Assembly (NCBI GenBank): GCA_947599755.1
Contig: CANQFO010000011.1
Span: 1 to 20,827, forward strand
Length of the DNA: 20,827 nt
Direction of reading: 5' to 3'
Source of the DNA: an uncultured Bacilli bacterium
Lineage (GTDB): Bacteria; Bacillota_I; Bacilli_A; RF39; UBA660
The notes beneath the pieces are model-generated. The model ran no database searches. It saw nothing but the letters and a program-made list of their open reading frames with translations, and was not told the origin of the DNA. The position numbers were made by a program, and so were the translations under genes. Each line of letters starts with the position of its first letter. Position 1 is the stretch's first letter. Shown piece by piece: positions 8,886 to 14,668 of the stretch.

Positions 8886-9338
8886 ATGAAAGAAGATAAA
8901 ACAACAAAATTAGTAAAAAAATGTCTAAATAGATTACACATAAAATTAAGAAAAAAACAAGAAAATTTATTGATTCAAATATTTAAATTTGGAATAGTAG
9001 GAGCAACAGCATTTTTCATTGACTTTATTCTTTTATATCTTTTCAAAGAAAAATTTGGATTAAATATATTAGTTGCAAATACCTTATCTTTTTGTATATC
9101 AACAATCTATAACTACATTGCTAGTGTAAAATGGGTGTTTGAAGTAAAAAAAGAAGCAAACCAAAAAAAACAATTTGTAACATTCATTATCTTTAGTGTA
9201 ATAGGGTTAATTTTAAATGATATTATCATGTTCTTATCAACAGATGTACTAAATATTTATTATTTATTAGCAAAAATTATCGCAACCGCAATCGTAATGG
9301 TATTTAATTTCATTACCAGAAAATTATTTTTAGAATAG
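8886..9338 (+). CDS. GtrA-family polyprenyl-phosphate-sugar flippase
   Basis: A 150-residue membrane protein of the GtrA/GtcA family, thought to move undecaprenyl-phosphate-linked sugars across the membrane. It has a basic N-terminus and then four spans, the first carrying the family signature FKFGIVGATAFFIDFILLYL, the second VANTLSFCISTIYNYIASVK followed by WVF (the N-Y-x-x-x-x-x-W-x-F motif), and the last ending IVMVFNFITRKLF. Length matches the family (120-160). It is the only flippase candidate of this type in the window and lies between two GtrB-like genes, so it may serve more than one donor. GAGGAAG precedes the ATG; its stop is 2 bases before the next start. Confidence 0.9.
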   Translation: MKEDKTTKLVKKCLNRLHIKLRKKQENLLIQIFKFGIVGATAFFIDFILLYLFKEKFGLNILVANTLSFCISTIYNYIASVKWVFEVKKEANQKKQFVTFIIFSVIGLILNDIIMFLSTDVLNIYYLLAKIIATAIVMVFNFITRKLFLE

Positions 9339-9340
9339 AA

Positions 9341-10330
9341 ATGAGCAAAAGAATGAAACAAAAAGAAAAAATTTTATATTTAGTAATTCCCTGTTACAAT
9401 GAAGAAGAAATTCTTCCAGAAACAACAAAAGGATTAACAAAAAAAATCCATCAATTAATAGAAAAAAACAAAATTAGTCCAAAAAGTAAAATTTTATATG
9501 TAAATGATGGATCAAAAGATAATACTTGGAAATGGATAAAAGAAAAAAGCAAAGAAGAACCATTAATTACCGGAATATCTTTATCAAAAAATAAAGGTCA
9601 ACAAAATGCTTTATTAGCAGGTTTATTAACCGCAAAAGAGTATGCAGATATAGTAATTAGTATGGATGCAGATTTACAAGATGATGTGGATATTATGGAA
9701 GAAATGATCGAAAAATACTCTTCAGGAATAGAAATTGTTTATGGAGTAAGAAAATCAAGAAAAAAAGATACATGGTTTAAAAAAACAACAGCCCAATTAT
9801 TTTATCAAATAATGAATCTTTTAGGGGTAGAAATAATTAATAATCATGCTGATTATCGGTTAGTCAGTAAAAAAGTTCTAAAAGAATTAGAAAAATATAA
9901 AGAAGTAAATTTATTTTTAAGAGGAATATTTCCCATGATGGGTTTTCAATCAGATATAATCTACTACGACAGAAAAACTCGCTCAGCAGGAAAAAGCAAA
10001 TATGGATTAAAAAAAATGTTAAATTTAGCTTGGGATGGAATTACCTCATTCAGTATAAAACCAATAAGATTAGTACTAACTTTAGGAATAATTATCTTTC
10101 TTTTAAGCATAATGATGATAAGTTATAGTATCATTCAAAAAATAAATGGACAAACCGTATCTGGATGGACATTTACTGTATGTTCCATTTGGTTAATTGC
10201 AGGAATAGAAATGTTATCATTAGGAATCATTGGAGAATATATTGGAAAAATATACAATGAAACCAAGCAAAGACCTAGATATATGATTAATGAAAATTTA
10301 ATGGATAAAGAAAAGAAGAAGTCAGAATAG
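9341..10330 (+). CDS. GtrB/CsbB-type polyprenyl-phosphate glycosyltransferase
   Basis: Second GtrB-like GT2 enzyme, 329 residues. Landmarks: YLVIPCYNEEEILPE (residues 13-27), YVNDGSKDNT (53-62), SLSKNKGQQNALLAGL (80-95), MDADLQDD (108-115), NHADYRL, LFLRGIFPMMGF, and RSAGKSKYGLKKMLNLAWDG just before the membrane domain. Two C-terminal spans carry SIKPIRLVL and LGIIGEYIGKIY, standard for CsbB and wall-teichoic-acid modifying homologues. There is no clear SD before ATG 9341, and the stop of gtrA is 2 bases upstream, so translation is probably coupled; ATG 9353 is an alternative. Together with 7941-8873 it gives two close but non-identical donor synthases around one flippase, suggesting two different sugars. 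Confidence 0.88.
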   Translation: MSKRMKQKEKILYLVIPCYNEEEILPETTKGLTKKIHQLIEKNKISPKSKILYVNDGSKDNTWKWIKEKSKEEPLITGISLSKNKGQQNALLAGLLTAKEYADIVISMDADLQDDVDIMEEMIEKYSSGIEIVYGVRKSRKKDTWFKKTTAQLFYQIMNLLGVEIINNHADYRLVSKKVLKELEKYKEVNLFLRGIFPMMGFQSDIIYYDRKTRSAGKSKYGLKKMLNLAWDGITSFSIKPIRLVLTLGIIIFLLSIMMISYSIIQKINGQTVSGWTFTVCSIWLIAGIEMLSLGIIGEYIGKIYNETKQRPRYMINENLMDKEKKKSE

Positions 10331-10344
10331 AGTACTTCTTTTTT
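10314..10344 (+). terminator. Probable terminator of the GtrA/GtrB operon
   Basis: Left arm 10314-10322 (AGAAGAAGT) pairs with 10334-10342 (ACTTCTTTT, one G-U pair) around an 11-base loop, followed by T's. It overlaps the stop codon at 10328-10330. The stem is A/U-rich and modest, but the position at the operon end supports it. Confidence 0.5.
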
Positions 10345-10422
10345 ATGGAAAAAAAGAATCAAAGAGAAAAGAAATATGAGGGAAAAAGTTATAGAAAATA
10401 ACTAGTGAAACAATAGAAAACA

Positions 10423-10431
10423 TGGTATAAT
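10423..10431 (+). promoter_or_regulatory. Extended -10 promoter for the lipid kinase gene
   Basis: TGGTATAAT: a perfect -10 (10426-10431) with the TGn extension. The hexamer 17 bp upstream (TAGTGA, 10403-10408) matches a -35 only in part. The predicted transcript would start near 10438, only about 10 bases before ATG 10448, which favours ATG 10481 as the translation start. Confidence 0.65.
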
Positions 10432-10480
10432 CAAAGAAATAAATGAAATGAAAAAACCAAATAAGAAAGTTGGGATAAAA

Positions 10481-11431
10481 ATGAAAAAATGCATTATTAT
10501 CATGAATCCTGAAAGTGGCAAAGTAAAAAATTTAGAAAGCAAAAAAGATTTTTATGACATATTAAGAAAACATGATTATGACGCAGAAATTAAATATACG
10601 AAAAAGAAAAAAGATGCAATTAATATAGTAAAAAATCTCCCAGAAGATATTGATTTGGTAATTAGCGCAGGAGGAGATGGAACATTAAATGAAGTAGTAA
10701 CAGGAAATATGCAACGAAAACAGAAATTAACATTAGCAAATCTTCCCATGGGAACAACCAATGACGTTGGAAATATGTATGGCTTCACAAAAGATTATTT
10801 GAAAAACTTAGAGTTACTATTGAATGGAAAAATCAAAAAAATAGACGTCTGTTATATCAATGATACCCCATTTGTTTATGTAGCATGTTTAGGAGATTAT
10901 ATTGATATGGCATATAATACACCAAGAGAATTAAAGAAAAAATATGGAAGAATTGCTTATATTTTATATGGATTAAAACAATTAAGAAATAATATTCATT
11001 CCTATGACATAAAGTATAAAATAGAAGGAAAAGAACATATAGGAAAATACTCTTTCTTTTTCATTACAAATTCCTCAAGAATAGCAGGAGTAAATGATAT
11101 TTACTATGATGTAAAATTAGATGATAATCTTTTTGAAGTAGCTTTTGCAAATATTAAAACAAAAAAAGAAATGTTAAAAATGTTATTTTTAATTAATAAT
11201 ATGGATGTAAAAGATATTCCAGGAATTACTTATTATCAAACAAATTATTTAGAATTAGAATTTTTAAACAAACCAAAAACATCTTGGTGTATAGATGGAG
11301 AAGAGTATAATGTATGGGATAATAAATTAATTTTTAAAGTAAATAAAAGCACAAAAATGTTAATGCCAAGAGAAAATATAAAAAAACTTTTCCAAGAAGA
11401 AAATAAGGAGATTTATGAAAAAAAAGAGTAA
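10481..11431 (+). CDS. Diacylglycerol kinase-family lipid kinase (DagK/YegS/BmrU type)
   Basis: ATP-dependent lipid kinase that probably phosphorylates diacylglycerol, recycling it to phosphatidate; cytoplasmic and membrane-associated. Visible are the N-terminal KKCIIIMNPESGK (2-14), the nucleotide-site ISAGGDGTLNE (61-71), LPMGTTNDVGNMY (88-100) and the late YLELEF and CIDGEEY segments. Length is 316 residues, near the family norm of about 300. I place the start at 10481 instead of the longer ATG 10448: the GGGATAAAA before 10481 matches the SD context of other genes here, family members begin at this point, and 10448 has no SD and almost no leader. In lipoteichoic-acid-making Firmicutes, DgkB handles diacylglycerol released during polymer synthesis, which would fit the neighbouring envelope genes, but undecaprenol or a sphingoid substrate is not excluded. 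Confidence 0.85.
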   Translation: MKKCIIIMNPESGKVKNLESKKDFYDILRKHDYDAEIKYTKKKKDAINIVKNLPEDIDLVISAGGDGTLNEVVTGNMQRKQKLTLANLPMGTTNDVGNMYGFTKDYLKNLELLLNGKIKKIDVCYINDTPFVYVACLGDYIDMAYNTPRELKKKYGRIAYILYGLKQLRNNIHSYDIKYKIEGKEHIGKYSFFFITNSSRIAGVNDIYYDVKLDDNLFEVAFANIKTKKEMLKMLFLINNMDVKDIPGITYYQTNYLELEFLNKPKTSWCIDGEEYNVWDNKLIFKVNKSTKMLMPRENIKKLFQEENKEIYEKKE

Positions 11432-12197
11432 GAAAAAAATAAATATTACTGTATATTTAATCCTTAGATTCTTAGTAATAATTAGTATGGTAGCACAAAG
11501 CATGAGAGGAAATTGGAATAATGTCTTTTTATGTATTTTAACATTAATATTATTTACCCTTCCAACAATTGCACAAAAAACGTTAAAAATAAAATTACCA
11601 ACTACATTAGAAATAATTATCTATTTATTTATCTATTGCGCAGAAATATTAGGAGAAATTCAAAACTTTTATGGAATATTTCAACATTGGGATACCATGC
11701 TTCATACACTAAATGGATTTTTATGTGCAGCAATTGGTTTTTCTTTAATTGATATTTTAAATCGAACAGAAAAATTTCATATTAATTTAACCCCAGTATT
11801 TGTTGCATTAGTATCATTTTGTTTTTCTATGACTATTGGCGTTTTATGGGAATTTGGTGAATTTGCAGTAGACAGATATTTACAGAAAGATATGCAAAAA
11901 GATCGCATCGTAAATACAATATCCTCCGTATCGTTAAATTCAAAAGAAAAAAATACCCCAGTGGTAATCAAAAATATTGAGAAAACAAAATTATATGATA
12001 AAAACAATCAATTAATCATAACCATTGAGAATGGTTATTTAGATATCGGAATTATTGATACAATGAAAGATTTATTCGTTAATTTTATTGGTGCAGTAAT
12101 CTTTTCTATCTTAGGATTTTTATATATAAAGGATAGAGATGAATATCAATTTTTAGAACGATTTATCCCAATTTTAAAAAAGTTAAAAGAAGAGTAG
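11415..12197 (+). CDS. DUF2238/YjdF-like polytopic membrane protein
   Basis: A 260-residue membrane protein with about six spans. Polar residues sit in or near the membrane: FQHWDTMLHTLNGF (89-102), LWEFGEFAVDR (144-154) and, after an insert, DIGIIDTMKDLFVNFIGA (210-227). This H-x-D, H, W-E-x-x-E, D, D...N-x-x-G-A order resembles the DUF2238/YjdF family and could form a metal or polar substrate site within the membrane, by inference. The segment 156-206 (QKDMQKDR to TIENG) is a hydrophilic loop between the W-E-F-G-E-F span and the D-T-M-K-D-L span. The ATG overlaps the end of the kinase gene by 17 bases and has AAGGAG ahead of it, so the two are translated from one message. Function unknown. 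Confidence 0.6.
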   Translation: MKKKSKKKINITVYLILRFLVIISMVAQSMRGNWNNVFLCILTLILFTLPTIAQKTLKIKLPTTLEIIIYLFIYCAEILGEIQNFYGIFQHWDTMLHTLNGFLCAAIGFSLIDILNRTEKFHINLTPVFVALVSFCFSMTIGVLWEFGEFAVDRYLQKDMQKDRIVNTISSVSLNSKEKNTPVVIKNIEKTKLYDKNNQLIITIENGYLDIGIIDTMKDLFVNFIGAVIFSILGFLYIKDRDEYQFLERFIPILKKLKEE

Positions 12198-12206
12198 TTC
12201 TTTTTT
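12185..12206 (+). terminator. Weak possible terminator after the kinase/DUF2238-like pair
   Basis: AAAAGAA (12185-12191) pairs with TTCTTTT (12198-12204) around a 6-base loop and runs into T's. It has only one G-C pair and overlaps the stop codon, so efficiency is doubtful. Confidence 0.3.
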
Positions 12207-12218
12207 CTGAAAAAAATA

Positions 12219-12227
12219 TGCTATAAT
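12219..12227 (+). promoter_or_regulatory. Extended -10 promoter before the two-span membrane protein
   Basis: TGCTATAAT: perfect -10 at 12222-12227 with the TGn extension and no recognisable -35. The downstream leader holds the SD sequence AGAGGG before ATG 12251. Confidence 0.6.
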
Positions 12228-12250
12228 AAAAAAAGAATAGAGGGATAAAA

Positions 12251-12970
12251 ATGTTAAAAAAGTGGAAGAACAAACAAAAGAACAAAACAACAAGAAAGAG
12301 CCAAAAAAAACGCTTAGCCATAAAAACCACGTTATGTCTAATTTATTTCATAGTAATTATCATCCTTTTTGTCTCATCTTATCAATTATTTGAACAAAAA
12401 AAAGAAATCATTCCTTGGGATAAAACAAAAACAACAGAAGAATACACATATATGGAAATATCCAAAATGTCAGAACGATTTGCCTATTTTCCAGAAACAA
12501 AAACCCAAATTCATTTTGTAATCGAAAAAGAAAAAACAGGAAAATGGCATACCTATTTAATTGCAATTAAAACAAAAGACTATCAAAAATATAAACAAAT
12601 CATTGACTATTCCTATGAAAGAACAAATAAAATTCCAACACCAATCAAAGTATATGGATACCCAGTAATGATAAATCAACAATTAAAAAGTTTAGCCATA
12701 AAAAATATAGCAAACTTTGTTCCTAAAGAAAATGAAATAGTCATTACACAAGAAAATTTCGAATCCTATCTAACCAATTGCTATCTAGATACAACCAAAA
12801 CAAGAAAAGATAAATTTAGCTCAATTTTATGTATTACGTTATTTTTATTATTTATTATGGTTGCCCTTTTTCTATTTACCATTTTTGATCGAGATAAAAT
12901 TGTAGATAATCTAGATAATCAATTAGAAAAAGTAGAGAAAAAAACAAAAAAAATTAAGAAAAAAAGATAA
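12251..12970 (+). CDS. Two-span membrane protein with extracytoplasmic domain, unknown function
   Basis: I do not recognise this family. The 239-residue product has a very basic N-terminus (Lys/Arg-rich to residue 25), a membrane span at about 26-44, an extracytoplasmic domain of about 145 residues rich in Lys, Thr and Tyr, a second span at about 190-211 and a charged C-terminal tail (DRDKIVDNLDNQLEKVEKK, then a poly-Lys end) that may form a short coiled coil in the cytoplasm. The outside domain includes EEYTYMEISKMSERF and HFVIEKEKTGKWHTYLIAI, suggesting a mixed alpha/beta fold. The start has AGAGGG 6 bases ahead. It has its own promoter and sits between lipid and peptidoglycan genes, so an envelope role is likely, but nothing more can be said. 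Confidence 0.75.
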   Translation: MLKKWKNKQKNKTTRKSQKKRLAIKTTLCLIYFIVIIILFVSSYQLFEQKKEIIPWDKTKTTEEYTYMEISKMSERFAYFPETKTQIHFVIEKEKTGKWHTYLIAIKTKDYQKYKQIIDYSYERTNKIPTPIKVYGYPVMINQQLKSLAIKNIANFVPKENEIVITQENFESYLTNCYLDTTKTRKDKFSSILCITLFLLFIMVALFLFTIFDRDKIVDNLDNQLEKVEKKTKKIKKKR

Positions 12971-12971
12971 A

Positions 12972-13000
12972 CTGATAGAAAAAAGAAAATGAAATATAAT
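12972..13000 (+). promoter_or_regulatory. Promoter of the FemAB-family gene
   Basis: -35 CTGATA (12972-12977, four of six consensus bases), 17-bp spacer, -10 TATAAT (12995-13000). The start codon at 13021 has AGGAG about 9 bases ahead. Confidence 0.7.
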
Positions 13001-13020
13001 AATAATAGGAGCGAAAAAAG

Positions 13021-14256
13021 ATGAAATTTACGGAAATAACAGAAGAAGAATATGAAAAATTTTGGCAAAATCATCCTTTAAAAACATTTTTATCTGCCAA
13101 AGAGATAGGAAAATTAAGAGAAAAATCAAATTGGAAAGTATTTTATGTTGGAGTAAAAAAAGAAAATAAACTAATTGCTGGCTGTATGCTATTAAGTCAT
13201 AAAAGACATTTCAAGAAAAATGAATTTTATAGTCCAAGAGGATTTTTATTAGATTTTAAAGATAAAGAATTATTAACATTTTTTACCCGAAAACTAAAAA
13301 AATGGATTAAAGAAAAAAAAGGATATATCTTAAGAATTGATCCCTACATAAGATTAAGAGAAAGAGATATTGATGGAAATATTGTAGAAGATGGTGAAAA
13401 TAATACAGATGTAGTAGAGACATTAAAAAGTCTAGGATATAAAAAAGTACCAGAAAAAGAAATGGAACAAGTAGGATGGATGTTTTCGTTAAATATAGAA
13501 AATAAAACAGAAGAACAAATTTTAAAAGAAATGAAACCAAATACGAGAAATATAATTAGAAAAACAGAAAAATATGGAATAACAATTAAAGAATTAAATT
13601 ATGATGAACTTCCAAGATTCCAAAAGATTATGGAAGAAACAGGAAAAAGAAAAGAATTTCAAGTAAGAAAATTAGAATACTTTCAAATGATGTATAAACT
13701 ATTTCATGAAAAAAATGAAGTAAAATATTTTATTACAGAATTAAATTTAAAAGAATATATCAAACACCTAGAAGAAGAAAAAACAGAAAAACAAGAAAAA
13801 ATGAATAATTTAAATAATGCCAAATACAATGATGGACAAAAGAAAAACTTAGAACAAGAAATCAACTCTTTAGAAAAAAGAATCCAGGAAGCCAAAGAAA
13901 TTCAACAAGAAACAGGAAAAGAAATCATTACCCTATCAGCATCAATGTTTATGTTAATTCAACCAGAAATAATTTATTTATCAAGTGGAAATGATGAAAA
14001 ATATATGAAATTTAACTCACAATATTTAATTCAATGGGAATTAATAAAATATGGATTAAAAAATGGCTTTAAAAAACATAATTTTTATGGTATCCCAGCA
14101 AAGATTAATACCCATCCAAAAGATTATGGAATTTATGAATTTAAAAGAGGATTTAACGGTTATGTTGAAGAATTAATTGGAGAATTTGAACTTCCTATAT
14201 CTTGGCATTATAATTTAATGAAAATAATTCATAAAATAAAAAATAAAAATTCTTAA
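13021..14256 (+). CDS. FemAB/MurM-family aminoacyltransferase (peptidoglycan cross-bridge)
   Basis: Uses aminoacyl-tRNA to add amino acids to the peptide stem of lipid II on the inner membrane face. The 411 residues match FemA/FemX/MurM size. Twin GNAT-like domains: in the first, FYSPRGFLLDF and GYILRIDPYIRL; the second begins with the Lys/Arg-rich EMKPNTRNIIRKTEKYGI (about 165-182), a strong FemAB signature. A charged helical arm (about 240-300, with LEEEKTEKQEKMNNL and LEQEINSLEKRIQEAKEI) is the antiparallel coiled coil that contacts tRNA in FemA. Near the C-terminus, FYGIPAKINTHPKDYGIYEF then KRGFNG is the conserved active-site region. The gene is monocistronic by its own promoter and terminator. 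Which amino acid is added, and whether it starts or extends the bridge, cannot be told. Confidence 0.9.
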   Translation: MKFTEITEEEYEKFWQNHPLKTFLSAKEIGKLREKSNWKVFYVGVKKENKLIAGCMLLSHKRHFKKNEFYSPRGFLLDFKDKELLTFFTRKLKKWIKEKKGYILRIDPYIRLRERDIDGNIVEDGENNTDVVETLKSLGYKKVPEKEMEQVGWMFSLNIENKTEEQILKEMKPNTRNIIRKTEKYGITIKELNYDELPRFQKIMEETGKRKEFQVRKLEYFQMMYKLFHEKNEVKYFITELNLKEYIKHLEEEKTEKQEKMNNLNNAKYNDGQKKNLEQEINSLEKRIQEAKEIQQETGKEIITLSASMFMLIQPEIIYLSSGNDEKYMKFNSQYLIQWELIKYGLKNGFKKHNFYGIPAKINTHPKDYGIYEFKRGFNGYVEELIGEFELPISWHYNLMKIIHKIKNKNS

Positions 14257-14283
14257 TTCTTTTTATCAGAATTAAGAATTTTT
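14245..14283 (+). terminator. Terminator of the FemAB-family gene, possibly bidirectional
   Basis: A perfect 16-bp inverted repeat (14245-14260 and 14268-14283) with a 7-base loop TTTTATC. The left arm contains the stop codon of the gene (14254-14256). A's flank the left side and T's the right, so it could work on either strand. Confidence 0.75.
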
Positions 14284-14299
14284 ATTGAAAAAGAAAGAA

Positions 14300-14328
14300 T
14301 TGACAGAAGATAAAAATTATATTAATAT
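14300..14328 (+). promoter_or_regulatory. Promoter of the metal-resistance operon
   Basis: Consensus -35 TTGACA (14300-14305), 17-bp spacer, -10 TAATAT (14323-14328). The predicted start of transcription falls near 14335, inside the operator palindrome. Confidence 0.75.
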
Positions 14329-14331
14329 GAA

Positions 14332-14353
14332 TATATGAACAATCATTCATATA
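14332..14353 (+). promoter_or_regulatory. ArsR/SmtB-type operator palindrome
   Basis: Perfect inverted repeat TATATGAA (14332-14339), 6-base spacer CAATCA, TTCATATA (14346-14353). It covers the expected transcription start just after the -10 and before the SD sequence. Size and the T-G-A-A...T-T-C-A core resemble operators of SmtB/CzrA repressors, so binding by the product of the next gene is likely. Confidence 0.75.
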
Positions 14354-14371
14354 AAATAAGAGGAGGAAAAA

Positions 14372-14668
14372 ATGAAAATTCATAGTAAAGAATTGCTATA
14401 TGGGCTAAGTGAGTTTTATAAAATATTCGGAGATCAAACAAGACTAAGAATCCTAGATGCATTATTAAACAAACCATTATGTGTAAACGAAATAAGTGAA
14501 ATATTAGATGTATCCCAATCAGCAATTTCTCATCAATTAAAAAATCTTCGTACATCCAATTTAGTAAAAACAGAAAAAATAGGAAAAAATGTGTATTATA
14601 GTATTAGTGATGATCATATAAAAATTATTTTAAAGTATGGAATAGAACATATTTCGGAGGTGTTATAG
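14372..14668 (+). CDS. ArsR-family metal-sensing repressor (SmtB/CzrA type)
   Basis: Winged-helix dimeric repressor that should release DNA when it binds Zn(II) or a similar ion. The 98 residues hold FGDQTRLRILDAL (19-31), the recognition helix region VSQSAISHQLKNLR (47-60) and the wing KIGKNVYYSIS (69-79). The last helix has Asp80, His82, His93 and Glu96, spaced D-x-H-x10-H-x2-E, exactly the alpha-5 zinc site of SmtB (CzrA has D-x-H-x10-H-x2-H). The N-terminal Cys cluster of CadC/ArsR (E-L-C-V-C-D) is absent; Cys37 stands alone in KPLCVNEI. AGGAGG lies 5-10 bases before the ATG. It overlaps the ATPase start by one base, and an operator lies ahead of it, so it autoregulates the pair. Confidence 0.92.
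   Translation: MKIHSKELLYGLSEFYKIFGDQTRLRILDALLNKPLCVNEISEILDVSQSAISHQLKNLRTSNLVKTEKIGKNVYYSISDDHIKIILKYGIEHISEVL

Noticed and set aside
13740..13920. Charged helical insert in the FemAB-family gene as a foreign insertion
   Set aside because: A coiled-coil arm at this place is normal for FemA/FemX/MurM proteins.
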